Origin: a methanotrophic endosymbiont of Bathymodiolus puteoserpentis (Logatchev)
GTDB taxonomy: Bacteria; Pseudomonadota; Gammaproteobacteria; Methylococcales; Methylomonadaceae
Direction: 5' to 3'
Length of the DNA: 64,000 bases
NCBI RefSeq assembly: GCF_900128525.1
Contig: NZ_FQTQ01000206.1
Coordinates: forward strand, 62,001 to 126,000
Every line of letters starts with the position of its first letter. The stretch's first letter is position 1. The position numbers were made by a program, and so were the translations under genes. This document shows, piece after piece, positions 36,683-46,069 of this stretch. The notes beneath the pieces are model-generated. The model searched no databases. It was not told the DNA's origin and saw only the letters and a program-made list of their open reading frames with translations.

Positions 36683-37843
36683 TTGAGAATCGGTATGAAA
36701 ATAACAACTATAAAAATCAATAAAACATATCATTGCAATCGTAATACACTGATTGCCAATACCTTAGCAATACTTCTACTTGCTTCCCCCCTTTCTGCAA
36801 ATGAAAAGAATGAACATCATTCGTCATCAAAAACAATAAGCAATTTTGGTCCAGGGGATCATTATTTACATCGCATGAATGTTAACCCTGCTAATTATAA
36901 AAAAGTACATGATATTAGTCATTCAGCAACTGACTTACCTAAACCTTTGGACAGAAAACAAACTAAAAAAGTCGTCATTAATTTAAATACTGAAGAAGTG
37001 ATTGCCAATATCGCCCCTGGTATTTCTTACCATTACTGGACCTTCAATAAAACAGTTCCAGGGCCTTTTTTAAGAGTACGCGCAGGCGATCGCGTTGAGC
37101 TTAATTTACATAATGATAAAAGCAGTAGCCATAGCCATGCAATCGACTTACATGCGGTAACAGGCCCAGGCGGTGGTCAAGCCGTAACGAGTGCCGAGCC
37201 AGGGGAAACGAAAACCTTAGAGTTTAAAGCGACGACACCGGGCTTATATATTTATCACTGCGCAAATGGTAATGCGGCAACACATATTGCCAATGGTATG
37301 TATGGTTTAATCTTAGTTGAACCTAAGCAGGGTTTGAGTAAAGTCGATCATGAGTTTTATGTCATGCAAGGAGAGCTTTATACGCATGGTCGGATAGGTA
37401 AAAAAGGTTATCAAGCTTTTGACGCGCGAAAAATGATTGATGAGCGTCCCGAATATATTGTTTTTAATGGTCGTACTGGTGCATTAGTAGGTGATAGTCA
37501 GTTAAACGCAAAAGTGGGCGATAAGGTTCGACTATTTATCGGTAATGCAGGTGTAAGCAAAATATCGTCTTTTCATGTGATTGGAGAAATATTTGACTAC
37601 GTTTATCCTGAAGCCGCTTTAAATAATGCATTAGAAAATGTACAAACCACTCTAATTCCTGCGGGTGGTGCAAGTCTTGTCGAATTTCAAGTAGATTACC
37701 CAGGCAATTATGTCTTAGTTGATCACGCTTTAACACGTATCGACAGAGGCGCATGGGGTATTTTAAATGTCACAGGCACTAAAGATGATGCACTGTACTC
37801 TGGGCATACTGGCACAACTAAAGCGCATAGCAACAAACACTAA
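36683..37843 (+). CDS. nirK: Copper-containing nitrite reductase, AniA/NirK type
   Basis: This periplasmic enzyme reduces nitrite to NO. The preferred start is the ATG at 36695 (382 residues), with a signal peptide ending near SPLSA. Two cupredoxin domains are present. Copper ligands seen: HAIDLHAVTG (type 1 and type 2 His), IYHCANGNAATHIANGMYG (type 1 Cys, His and Met, type 2 His region), FHVIGEIFDYVY and LVDHALTR in domain 2 (type 2 His). The HIANGMYGLILVEPK block is close to Neisseria AniA. It is followed by a hairpin and a second narK. Confidence 0.93.
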   Translation: MRIGMKITTIKINKTYHCNRNTLIANTLAILLLASPLSANEKNEHHSSSKTISNFGPGDHYLHRMNVNPANYKKVHDISHSATDLPKPLDRKQTKKVVINLNTEEVIANIAPGISYHYWTFNKTVPGPFLRVRAGDRVELNLHNDKSSSHSHAIDLHAVTGPGGGQAVTSAEPGETKTLEFKATTPGLYIYHCANGNAATHIANGMYGLILVEPKQGLSKVDHEFYVMQGELYTHGRIGKKGYQAFDARKMIDERPEYIVFNGRTGALVGDSQLNAKVGDKVRLFIGNAGVSKISSFHVIGEIFDYVYPEAALNNALENVQTTLIPAGGASLVEFQVDYPGNYVLVDHALTRIDRGAWGILNVTGTKDDALYSGHTGTTKAHSNKH

Positions 37844-37866
37844 GGAGAATACCTTGAGTAACATTA

Positions 37867-37916
37867 GGATGGTCTCTTTGTTCACCTTATAAGCGTTAGA
37901 GTGAACACCACCATCC
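37867..37916. terminator. Hairpin between nirK and the second narK
   Basis: The two-part stem pairs GGATGGT with ACCATCC and GTTCAC with GTGAAC. It lies 24 bp after nirK. No U-tract follows, so it may attenuate rather than terminate. Confidence 0.45.
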
Positions 37917-37988
37917 CTCAATGAAAGTGCTTAATGTATTTTATCGCTATTCCTATTAAAAAATTTATAACTTTCTAGAGGTAATTTT

Positions 37989-39296
37989 ATGCACGACCTG
38001 ACGGGTATCAATAGCAGCCAACAAACTAAAAGTCTAGTGATCAGCACACTAGCTTTTACCATTTGTTTTGCCGTGTGGACTATTTTTTCCATTATCGGAA
38101 TTAAAATTAAACAAAACTTAGGGCTAAATGACTCTCAATTTGGCTTATTGGTTGCAACACCGATATTGACGGGCTCATTAAGTCGCATCTTTTTAGGTAT
38201 CTGGACGGACCAATATGGTGGACGTATTGTTTATTTTTGTTTAATGCTAACCACCTCACTTGCAGTATGGATGCTATCCACAGTTTCAACTTACGAAATG
38301 TATTTGGTCGCTGCACTTGGTGTTGGTCTAGCAGGAGGCTCTTTTGCCGTTGGCATTGCCTATGTATCTCGTTGGTATGACAGCGCCCACCAAGGAACGG
38401 CATTAGGCATTTTTGGCATGGGCAATGTGGGGGCCGCAGTCACCAATTTTGGCGCGCCTTTTTTATTAGTCGCTTATGGTTGGGAAAATGTCGCTAAGAT
38501 ATATGCCGTTATTCTATTGACGATGGCATTTATTTTCTGGTTTAGCACCGAAGAAGACCCGTCAACTAAAGCGCGTAAGGCGAGTGGCGAAAAAGTAAGA
38601 CCTACATTAATGCAACTAGAACCTTTAAAACATTTACGGGTTTGGCGTTTTGCAACTTATTACTTCTTTGTGTTTGGTGCTTATGTTGCGCTCGCTCTTT
38701 GGTTGCCGCGTTACTATATGGGTGTTTATGGTTTAGAAATTCAAACAGCGGGTATGCTAGCGGCAGCTTATGCCTTACCGGGAAGTCTGTTTAGAGCTTT
38801 AGGTGGTTGGATGTCAGATAAATTAGGTGCTAGGCGTGTCATGTACCTTACCTTTATAAGTTGTTTAATTTGTTTGTTTTTCCTATCCTACCCAGCAACT
38901 GATTACAGTATCCATGGTATTAATGGCCCAATTGAATTCACTATTGATATCGGTTTAGTCCCTTTTGTTATATTGACCATTATCCTTGGTTTTTTTATGT
39001 CTTTGGGCAAAGCAGCTGTATATAAACATATTCCCGTTTATTACCCTGGTCATGTTGGTTCAGTGGGTGGCTTAGTTGGCATGATTGGAGGTTTAGGTGG
39101 CTTTGTTTTGCCTATTTGCTTTGGCCTAATGAATGATTTTATTGGTATTTGGACTAGCTGCTTTATGTTACTTTTTGTTATCGTTAGCATTTCTTTAGTT
39201 TGGATGCATACTGCTATTGTACTGTCTGATAGAAAGCTACACCCAGAACTAAAAGGTCCAAAGTCTTTACCGGAAATGTTACACCAATCCAAATAA
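37989..39296 (+). CDS. narK: Nitrate/nitrite transporter, second NarK-type MFS protein
   Basis: The 435-residue MFS permease has 12 predicted segments, shorter than the narK product at 23701 (537). It shows the NNP features GLLVATPILTGSLSRIFLGIWTD-YGGR in the first half, GVGLAGGSFAVGIAYVSRWY (nitrate signature) and YALPGSLFRALGGWMSDKLGAR in the second. It resembles the NarK1-type branch that may act as a proton symporter, but this cannot be proven from sequence. It is preceded by nirK and followed by a porin, suggesting a nitrite/nitrate-specific transport set. Confidence 0.88.
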   Translation: MHDLTGINSSQQTKSLVISTLAFTICFAVWTIFSIIGIKIKQNLGLNDSQFGLLVATPILTGSLSRIFLGIWTDQYGGRIVYFCLMLTTSLAVWMLSTVSTYEMYLVAALGVGLAGGSFAVGIAYVSRWYDSAHQGTALGIFGMGNVGAAVTNFGAPFLLVAYGWENVAKIYAVILLTMAFIFWFSTEEDPSTKARKASGEKVRPTLMQLEPLKHLRVWRFATYYFFVFGAYVALALWLPRYYMGVYGLEIQTAGMLAAAYALPGSLFRALGGWMSDKLGARRVMYLTFISCLICLFFLSYPATDYSIHGINGPIEFTIDIGLVPFVILTIILGFFMSLGKAAVYKHIPVYYPGHVGSVGGLVGMIGGLGGFVLPICFGLMNDFIGIWTSCFMLLFVIVSISLVWMHTAIVLSDRKLHPELKGPKSLPEMLHQSK

Positions 39297-39483
39297 TCGC
39301 AAGGCTTTAAACGTCTAACCCTTATGCCTTATAATTAATACCAAATGTGTTTATAGCAAAAAATAGAAACGATATAAAAGCGCATCCTACTTGTTATCTT
39401 AATACCTAAAATATCTATAAATAATAATACCTTACATTAAAAATTCTCCATCATTTATTAACTACTATTTCAATAAATTAGCT

Positions 39484-40767
39484 ATGCTGTCTAAAAGAAC
39501 ATCTAAACATTTTTTACTCACCCCCCTCTCTTCTGCCGTATTAGCATCAATTTTTATGCAGCCTGTAGCCGCTTATGAATTTGATAAACCGATTGAGAAT
39601 GCCTTCAAATTAGGCCAAGACGATGCCAAATATGGCCGATTTAAAATAAATTTACGCTACCGTTATGAACTGGCAGATGCCGCAGATAACGGCAAAGAAA
39701 CGGCACATGCTAATACCTTACGTTTACGTTTAGGTTATTTAACACCTAAGTTTCATGGTTTACAGGGTTTTGCTGAATATGAAGGCAACCTGGCAATGCA
39801 AAAAGATTATTTTGCACCTAAAGCACACTGGACAGGCGATCCAACACGCGATGTGATTGCTGACCCACAAACCAGTGAATTAAACCAATTGTGGGTAAGC
39901 TATACAGGCATTCCTGATACCGAGATCAAAGGGGGTAGACAACGTATTATTTTTGATGATTCTCGTTTTATTGGTAATGTTGGCTGGCGTCAAATGGAAC
40001 AAACCTATGACGGTGTTCTTGTTACCAACACCTCAGTGGAAAATTTAATCTTAAAAGCGGGTTATATTGGAAATGTACAAAATGTCTGGTCTCAAGAAGA
40101 TTCTGTGCAGTTACCTTTTTTAAATATTAACTATCAGTATCAAGACCTTGTTAAGGTAATCGCTTACGGCTATTGGTATTCAGATTATGATAAAGGACAA
40201 GCAGGAAAATCTACCCAAACCTATGGTTTAGCTCTTAACGGTTCACCTAAATTAGCGAAAAATATTACCCTGCATTATACCGCTGAATACAGTTACCAAG
40301 GCGCTTACGCTAACAACCCTAATAGTATTAGTCTAAATCGTTACAATCTTATGGGGGGGGTTAGCTTTATGGGTATAACCTTAAAAGGAGCGGTAGAAGA
40401 ATTAGGTGCTAATGGCTCACAAGCTTTCCAAACACCTTTTGGAACCAATCATAAATTCCAAGGTTGGGCTGATAAGTTCCTAGTAACCCCTGTCAATGGT
40501 GTGCGTGATATTAATGCAACCTTAGGTGCAAAGCCATTAGGTATTAAAATGGCATTTGTTTATCATAACTTTCAAAGTGTTACTAATAGCATCAACTATG
40601 GCAATGAATATGATTTCTTAATCACCAAAAAATTTGGCAAACATTATAAAGTTTTAGCTAAATATGCTTATTATGATGCAGATAGCGTTAATGGCAATGC
40701 AGCATATAATCCAGCATTAACAAAAGATACCAATAAGTTTTGGTTACAAGGCAGTGTAAGTTTCTAA
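39484..40767 (+). CDS. Outer-membrane porin-like beta-barrel protein
   Basis: The 427-residue protein has a signal peptide (cleavage near QPVAA) and a repeating amphipathic strand pattern (for example FKINLRYRYEL, LRLRLGYL, FAEYEGNL, VKVIAYGYWYSDY, LHYTAEYSYQ, YKVLAKYAYYDAD). It ends in Phe (GSVSF), the typical outer-membrane insertion signal. It resembles alginate-export-like porins. Following nirK and narK, it may admit nitrate or nitrite to the periplasm, which is inference from position. Confidence 0.75.
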   Translation: MLSKRTSKHFLLTPLSSAVLASIFMQPVAAYEFDKPIENAFKLGQDDAKYGRFKINLRYRYELADAADNGKETAHANTLRLRLGYLTPKFHGLQGFAEYEGNLAMQKDYFAPKAHWTGDPTRDVIADPQTSELNQLWVSYTGIPDTEIKGGRQRIIFDDSRFIGNVGWRQMEQTYDGVLVTNTSVENLILKAGYIGNVQNVWSQEDSVQLPFLNINYQYQDLVKVIAYGYWYSDYDKGQAGKSTQTYGLALNGSPKLAKNITLHYTAEYSYQGAYANNPNSISLNRYNLMGGVSFMGITLKGAVEELGANGSQAFQTPFGTNHKFQGWADKFLVTPVNGVRDINATLGAKPLGIKMAFVYHNFQSVTNSINYGNEYDFLITKKFGKHYKVLAKYAYYDADSVNGNAAYNPALTKDTNKFWLQGSVSF

Positions 40768-40821
40768 AAGAGAAATAAGTTCAAGCGCCTTTAGAAATAG
40801 AACTGAAATCACTTGCTAAGG

Positions 40822-40848
40822 GGGCGGGGAGATTACCCCTTCCCGCCC
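40822..40848. terminator. GC-rich hairpin downstream of the porin gene
   Basis: GGGCGGG pairs with CCCGCCC around 13 bases that include further complementary bases. It lies about 55 bp after the porin stop. No U-tract; it may be a repeat-type hairpin. Confidence 0.5.
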
Positions 40849-41067
40849 TCCAGTCGAGAATTGTAATGATCAAGTAAAACAGAACACTTTCTTAGACTTA
40901 TTTCTTAAGGCGATTTATAACCTAATTTAGAGTGTGTCTGCTTACCGTTATAAAACGTTACACACCAATAATGCTATTTTCCAATACTCTAGATTAATGA
41001 ATTACAGTCACCCATTAATGCAAAATACATACAATAAATTATAATGAACCCTTAGCTTAATTTTTAA

Positions 41068-41682
41068 TCAATAATACTCTTTAATATACCCATAAGCCCG
41101 CTCAAACAAAGCCTGATCCTTATGCAACTTATACTTCAATAAAGCCTTACGCAAAGATTTCTGAACTTCACGCTCACCAGAAACTGACTGCTGCCAGCCA
41201 GGAAAACGTACAATTCTTACAATGGCATCAATATCAGTCACAATACGTTCAACAACCGCAGGTGTTTGATCTGTTTTCAATTCCAAAAACAACTCGGTTA
41301 ACGCAGCCTTCGGGGTTTTATCTTGCATAGACTGCTCTAGCTCTTTCTCAGCTAAAATCGTTTCTTTTGCTAGCTTGCAGAGTTCTTTAATAAACTCAAT
41401 CGAGCTAATTAAGCCCTTTTCTGCTTTATCGCGCAATTCTTCTAATCGCTCACTGAGTTTCTTAAATTTTAGATCACCCGCATGTTTCTGAAAACGCTTA
41501 ATCAGAATCTTTTCCAGTTCCTTGGTTTTTTTCGGGTCAGGGTTATTGAAAATATCCTCAATCACATCGGCATCTAGTACAAATTCTTCTAACTGATGCA
41601 CTTCGCCGACATGAACATTGTCATGAATCAATTGTGTCGTTTGCGCGCCCAAGGTTAGCCATGTGAATGTCATGTGCGCCAT
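41068..41682 (-). pseudogene. hsdR: Type I restriction enzyme R subunit, C-terminal fragment
   Basis: Native sequence starts at about TTQLIHDNVHVGEVHQLEEF and runs to the C-terminus (KLHKDQALFERAYGYIKEYY), the coiled, Lys/Glu-rich HsdR tail that contacts the methylase core. The first residues come from an out-of-frame reading of the N-terminal part. Between this and the upstream fragment at 41621-42100 the whole helicase motor (about 600 residues in normal HsdR) is missing, and the junction is out of frame. Confidence 0.82.
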
Positions 41683-42034
41683 CTAACCAGCTAACCGAAG
41701 GACGTATCGGTGTTTTCGCTTCACCGACTACCACGGGAATGCCATTAATCAGCAACACTACACCCGGTATTTTGGTTTCTCGATGATGAATGCGGAATTG
41801 ATTAGTGGCAACGTAGCGGTTATTGGTCAGATCATCAAAATCCAGAAAGCGCACCGGCATATGGCGATTATTCTCGCCAAAAGGCATGGTCTTGTCACCG
41901 CTCAACCACTTAAAAAACTCTTCATTGACTTTCACCAAGCCGATTTGATTTACCGAAATCAAAATAGCGCGTAGTTTGTAAATGACTTCCCCGGCTAATT
42001 CAGGGCGTTGTTTAATCTCAGGATTTAAACGCAA
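41621..42034 (-). pseudogene. hsdR: Type I restriction enzyme R subunit, internal nuclease-domain fragment
   Basis: From RLNPEIKQRPELAGEVIYK onward this is the HsdR N-terminal nuclease region. FRIHHRETKIPGVVLLINGI and PVVVGEAKTP contain the conserved elements (an E-x-K-like core in GEAK) of the restriction nuclease motif. It runs to SWLDGAHDIHM, then shifts out of frame at the deletion junction near 41640-41665. The preceding residues (42035-42100) are read from the IS inserted here. Confidence 0.82.
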
Positions 42035-43558
42035 CTGAAGTTTCCCAGTTTTTTTACACGAAGAAACATTAGTAGGTGCTAATTTTGAAAACATTAGCAT
42101 TACCTAATATACTCCTCCGTAAAATCACAATTATCTCTTTAAAAACAACCATTTACTGGTGAATGAGGCCTTAAAATACGGTATAATATATTATTCTAAG
42201 CAATTGATTATACAAATAAAAAGACCTTATTCATGTTCATTTTACGCGATCTTCTACTCCCCCTACAAACTCATTTTTCCAACACCAAACTCGGCAAGGA
42301 ACGTGCGTCGTTATTTGTCTACACGCTCTTGGCGATTATTGTGCCATTTACGTCATCAATGAACTCTAATTTATGGCGTGGTTTAGGCGTTTTATTTGGG
42401 ATCGACATCAAAAAGAAACGATTCTATACCTTTATGGCCTCGTCAAGACTACCGTGGAAAAGCCTATGGCGCTCCACTTGGGGGCTTGATGATTCCATCA
42501 ATACTAAAGTAGGGAAGAAAATTTTTGGCTGTGAACAGGTCTTTGATCATGCCGCGAAAGCCAACCAAAGCGACTACCCGTGGGCGCAAAATATTGTTTC
42601 GGTTGGGCTGCTGAAACGAGTCCATGCGCGCTGGGCCTGTTTGTTTTTAGATTTCCGTTTTTACTTGCCAAAGAAAACCATTGAGGCCAAATCCGATAGA
42701 GCGAAGATGAATGGAAAAATACTTCCCTTTCAAACCAAGCTATCTCAAGCCGCTGACATGATCGTTGATATTGGCGAGTATTTCTCAGAATCTCCCCTAC
42801 TTGCCGTAACGGATAGTTGGTTTGGCAATGCTGGTCTGTTAAAGCCAGTACGTAAAGTGTTAGGTGAGCGTTTTGATATTCTATCGCGTCTACGCTGCAA
42901 TAATATATTGTATGATTTTCCAGAGCCAAGTAAGCCAGGACAACGCGGACGACGTAAAAAATACGGCCAACGGCTGGGTTCGGCAACGGAAATGGCCTGC
43001 ACCTTTCAGGCAGAAGCGGCTGAATATTCTGTCAACCTCTATGGTAAGCAACGCACTGCTCGCGCTTATGATCGTGTTGTCATGTCGAAGAGCTTGAAAT
43101 GTCCAATCCGTGTCGTTTGGGTTTTTCGTCGGACACAATGGATTGCTTTATTTTCTACTGACTTGGAGTTAACGGTCATCCAGATGATTGAATTTTATGG
43201 TGCGCGCTGGAAGATAGAGTCGGGGTTCAAGGAATTAAAGCAGGATATGGGAAGCCAGAAAAGCCAGTGCCGAACCGCTCAATCGGTGACCAATCATTTG
43301 AACTTCTGCATGATGGCAACAACTATTACTTGGATTTATGCAGACCGATTAAAAACCAATCCCGAACGCAGACATAAAGTGAAAGGTCGAACCAGTTTTG
43401 CCTTTTCAGATGTTCGACGTATTATTGCGGAAGCAGGATTAGATCTGGATTTTAGTAGGCTTTGCCCCAAACCCAGCAACTCCCCAGTTAATTCTCTCGT
43501 CGCCACGCTATTACGCATGGTGGCTTGATGAATTTCTGGGAAACTTCAGTAAACGCAA
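42026..43558 (+). mobile_element. IS4-family insertion sequence (complete) in hsdR, 9-bp target duplication
   Basis: The element is 42035-43549 (1515 bp). It starts CTGAAGTTTCCCAG and ends CTGGGAAACTTCAG, a perfect 14-bp inverted repeat. The flanks 42026-42034 and 43550-43558 are both TAAACGCAA. Removing it and one duplication rejoins hsdR through TAALLRLNPEIKQ. Confidence 0.93.
42233..43528 (+). CDS. IS4-family transposase (YREK type)
   Basis: This 431-residue DDE transposase shows GLDDSINTKVGKKI (first Asp), LAVTDSWFGNAGL (second Asp) and the YREK signature YGARWKIESGFKELK (Y-x2-R-x3-E-x6-K). It is intact, on the opposite strand to hsdR. It is a different subgroup from the IS in narJ, with no obvious shared stretches apart from the catalytic motif. 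Confidence 0.9.
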   Translation: MFILRDLLLPLQTHFSNTKLGKERASLFVYTLLAIIVPFTSSMNSNLWRGLGVLFGIDIKKKRFYTFMASSRLPWKSLWRSTWGLDDSINTKVGKKIFGCEQVFDHAAKANQSDYPWAQNIVSVGLLKRVHARWACLFLDFRFYLPKKTIEAKSDRAKMNGKILPFQTKLSQAADMIVDIGEYFSESPLLAVTDSWFGNAGLLKPVRKVLGERFDILSRLRCNNILYDFPEPSKPGQRGRRKKYGQRLGSATEMACTFQAEAAEYSVNLYGKQRTARAYDRVVMSKSLKCPIRVVWVFRRTQWIALFSTDLELTVIQMIEFYGARWKIESGFKELKQDMGSQKSQCRTAQSVTNHLNFCMMATTITWIYADRLKTNPERRHKVKGRTSFAFSDVRRIIAEAGLDLDFSRLCPKPSNSPVNSLVATLLRMVA

Positions 43559-43747
43559 TAAAGCCGCGGTTAAATCGACCTCAACCAAGACTTCATTAAC
43601 ACCCCGATTAAGTTCCTCTGCTGATTGGTAATGCCACTGTGCGCCATAACTGCTTTTAGGTGTGGCAACCTTATCAATATTAAGATTAACACCGCTGATT
43701 TGGTGAATAATGTAATGTTCTACGCTGTTGAGTTCAGTAAAAGCCAT
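43559..43747 (-). pseudogene. hsdR: Type I restriction enzyme R subunit, N-terminal fragment
   Basis: The true HsdR start is MAFTELNSVEHYIIHQISGV, through WHYQSAEELNRGVNEVLVEV and DLTAALLRL, then IS sequence after 43558 (the frame ends SSSHHA inside the IS, down to 43511). It lies just after hepT with 4 bp between them, consistent with hsdR being the last gene of an S-(TA)-R order. Confidence 0.85.
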
Positions 43748-43751
43748 GCCA

Positions 43752-44084
43752 TCAATTTACCTTGTTTAATTCCATTAGAAGTTTGGGCATATCGGATTTG
43801 ATGATGCTCCATAAAACATCATTATCAATGCCTAAATACCCATGTATTAAGCGATTTCGGGTAGCAATTATTTTACGCCAAGGGACTTCTGGGTAGGCAA
43901 CGCGAATTGATTCAGGAATATGAGTGGCGGCTTCGCCGATTAATTCTAAATTACGTAATGTAGCATCGTAATTTAGTCCCGTTTTGATGAATTCTTCTTG
44001 AGTCAGCCCCTCAGTGTAAGCCAATACATTTTCAGCAAATTGCAGCATATCATCTTTATAAAACCGCCATTCGCGTTCAGACAT
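43752..44084 (-). CDS. hepT: HepT-family HEPN toxin (DUF86)
   Basis: The 110-residue HEPN protein has the conserved R-x4-H motif in ATRNRLIHGYLGID near the C-terminus, and NLELIGEAATHIPESIR in the middle, both typical of HepT. HepT acts as an RNase toxin that MntA neutralises by adenylylation. It overlaps the mntA-like gene by 8 bp, the standard operon arrangement. The pair is inserted between hsdS and hsdR. Confidence 0.88.
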   Translation of the reverse strand: MSEREWRFYKDDMLQFAENVLAYTEGLTQEEFIKTGLNYDATLRNLELIGEAATHIPESIRVAYPEVPWRKIIATRNRLIHGYLGIDNDVLWSIIKSDMPKLLMELNKVN

Positions 44085-44412
44085 TCACCGCCTCCTGTTC
44101 GATAAAGGGCCGCAGTTCTTTTCTGAGTGCTTTTTCTGTCACTAAATCTACCATCACCCCCAGATGATCTTCCAGAAAGAATTGCAGACCAAAATAGCGG
44201 TCAGAACTTGCAGGTCCATTGAAGTCAACTAAAATATCAATATCGCTGTTAGGGGTTGCTTCATTACGTACGGTCGATCCAAACAGCGCTAGGCTGGAAA
44301 CCCCAAAGCGCTCAATTAATTCTGGCTTGAGTTGCGTTAACCTGATTAAGGCTTGCTCACGGGTCATCTTAGTTACCTTTTTCTGGTCGCTGATGGGTTT
44401 GGTGAAGGGCAT
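44077..44412 (-). CDS. mntA: MntA-type minimal nucleotidyltransferase antitoxin
   Basis: The 111-residue nucleotidyltransferase-fold protein has the GS-x10-D-x-D catalytic signature (LFGSTVRNEATPNSDIDILV). The downstream segment LGVMVDLVTEKALRKEL carries the third carboxylate region. It pairs with hepT as an MNT/HEPN toxin-antitoxin module. The annotated ATG lies 2 bp past the hsdS stop; an internal start at MTREQALIRL would give the more typical length (about 96). Confidence 0.88.
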   Translation of the reverse strand: MPFTKPISDQKKVTKMTREQALIRLTQLKPELIERFGVSSLALFGSTVRNEATPNSDIDILVDFNGPASSDRYFGLQFFLEDHLGVMVDLVTEKALRKELRPFIEQEAVNV

Positions 44413-44414
44413 AG

Positions 44415-45602
44415 TTAGAAGATTTGGTTGATTAGGGATTTTTGGAGAAACTTTGAATTTACAACTTTATCTTCAATAGATTTTATTGTTTCAGTAAATT
44501 CCCATAACTCTTTTTCGATTTTCTCCATACTTTCACTATCAGGCAATACAATCTTGAAAATCCGAATTGCAGATTTTGAGATTTCCAAAAATGTACTTCC
44601 ACCAGCTAACCTAGTTAATTCCGGTGTTAAATGTTGGAGCAGAAAGTAAAGAAAATAGTTGCGTACTAATTTGTTACAAATGAAATTTGAGAACCCTTGG
44701 TTTGTTGCCATAGTTTTTTCATTAATTACTGCAACACCTATTGTTGCACGGGAACAAAATAAAATTGAACCCGGTGGGTAAAGGCGATTGGATATGTTTT
44801 TTAATCCATTTACTGTAATGTACTCTTTAGTTTCTGATATACAAATCTTATTATGTCTAGTTACATCAGTAGGCGTTAGCCATGGTATTTCTCCACCCCA
44901 ATATTCTGCTTTACCCCTTGATGGAGTGGAGCCTCCTGAAATATCAGCAATATCCATTAGTCGTTTAACAGTGTAGCCTGCGGGTAAATTTTTCTCTATT
45001 CCCACTTTATACTTATACAAAAACTGTTTCTCATAACAACGCTTTGCTCTTCTTATTTTTTCAAGCACTATAGATTCTTTCTCAACCACCTCATCCATAG
45101 CCCAAAGCAATTCAGCCAGTTTAGCTTGTTGTTCTTTGGGTGGCAGCTTAAATTCTTGATGTTTAAGCGTCCCCCAATTAATAGTAGGCGACAAAGAACC
45201 AACCGAAATATCAACCGCACGGTGCATAAACAAATCAGAATGCAGAAAAAAGGGAAATAGCTTTGGATCAATCACCTCAGGAATCGCCCTCAATACCAAA
45301 GAATGTGCAGAACAAAAACCATCTACCGTCGCTATGGCCGCCTTACGTTGATACGCGCGCCGCCTACCAAAAATAACATCCCCAGGATAACACCTTAACT
45401 TTTGACCATTAACATCATCTCGCGAACCAAAACGCTTAATATGTAGCGACTCAGCATTAATATGCTCCAAGCCGATATAAACTTCTAACTCGGTATTATT
45501 AGGGTCAATACGTTCCGATATACTTTTTTCTATTTGATCAAAGCGGTAAGTTTGCCAGTTGGATTTATCCAGATTTTTTAAATTGATATGTTGTGTTTCC
45601 AT
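44415..45602 (-). CDS. hsdS: Type I restriction-modification specificity subunit HsdS
   Basis: HsdS chooses the target site for the M2S methylase and the R2M2S restriction complex. The 395-residue protein has two target-recognition domains (about 12-155 and 200-355), each followed by a helical conserved region (PPKEQQAKLAELLWAMDEVV at about 155-190, and the C-terminal SMEKIEKELWEFTETIKSIE). The second half begins LPAGYTVKRLMDIADISGGS, a usual TRD start. It looks intact, so it could still direct methylation with the intact HsdM at 47966. Confidence 0.88.
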   Translation of the reverse strand: METQHINLKNLDKSNWQTYRFDQIEKSISERIDPNNTELEVYIGLEHINAESLHIKRFGSRDDVNGQKLRCYPGDVIFGRRRAYQRKAAIATVDGFCSAHSLVLRAIPEVIDPKLFPFFLHSDLFMHRAVDISVGSLSPTINWGTLKHQEFKLPPKEQQAKLAELLWAMDEVVEKESIVLEKIRRAKRCYEKQFLYKYKVGIEKNLPAGYTVKRLMDIADISGGSTPSRGKAEYWGGEIPWLTPTDVTRHNKICISETKEYITVNGLKNISNRLYPPGSILFCSRATIGVAVINEKTMATNQGFSNFICNKLVRNYFLYFLLQHLTPELTRLAGGSTFLEISKSAIRIFKIVLPDSESMEKIEKELWEFTETIKSIEDKVVNSKFLQKSLINQIF

Positions 45603-45635
45603 TTTTTAACTTACATCCTGAAAGGCTTTGGTGTA

Positions 45636-46067
45636 TCAAAAAGACAACTCACTTAACAAACAAATATTCCCCAATATTTGAGTTTTAGCATAATGATGTT
45701 TATCCGCAGTTACAAAAACAGCCTTATTGCACAAGGCCATCGCATGAAAAAGCGCATCATAAATTGAGGGATAACCGCTTTTGATATGCCCAGTAGCAAT
45801 AATCTCAATGGCCTTTTTTCGTTCACTATCCGATACCGCTCTTATTTGTAGTAAATATTTTTGCGCCTCAAGCAATTCAACTACGCTATCAATAGGAACA
45901 CCGCAACGTTGCGCGGTATTCACGACTTCCAGATAAAGCAAATCGGGTGCAATTAAAATAACCTTACCTGCCGCCGCTTGAATAAAAAGCTGCTTTGCTT
46001 TATCTCTATCTATCTCATCCAGATACAGTTTATTAAACACCGAGCTGTCAATCACATACTTTTGCAT
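45636..46067 (-). CDS. PIN-domain ribonuclease toxin (VapC-like)
   Basis: The 143-residue PIN domain has the acidic residues of the active site visible: YVIDSSVF (first Asp, near residue 6), YLEVVN (Glu), SIYDALFHAMA and AVFVTADKHHY (last Asp residues). It follows 2 bp after a ribbon-helix-helix gene, so the two form a VapBC-like pair. It lies between hsdS and the hsdM pseudogene. Confidence 0.85.
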   Translation of the reverse strand: MQKYVIDSSVFNKLYLDEIDRDKAKQLFIQAAAGKVILIAPDLLYLEVVNTAQRCGVPIDSVVELLEAQKYLLQIRAVSDSERKKAIEIIATGHIKSGYPSIYDALFHAMALCNKAVFVTADKHHYAKTQILGNICLLSELSF

Positions 46068-46069
46068 GC

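Noticed and set aside
37855-37893. TTG-started 12-codon frame after an AAGGAG, following nirK
   Set aside because: Too short, and it lies within the hairpin region between nirK and the second narK; could be a leader peptide but nothing supports it.
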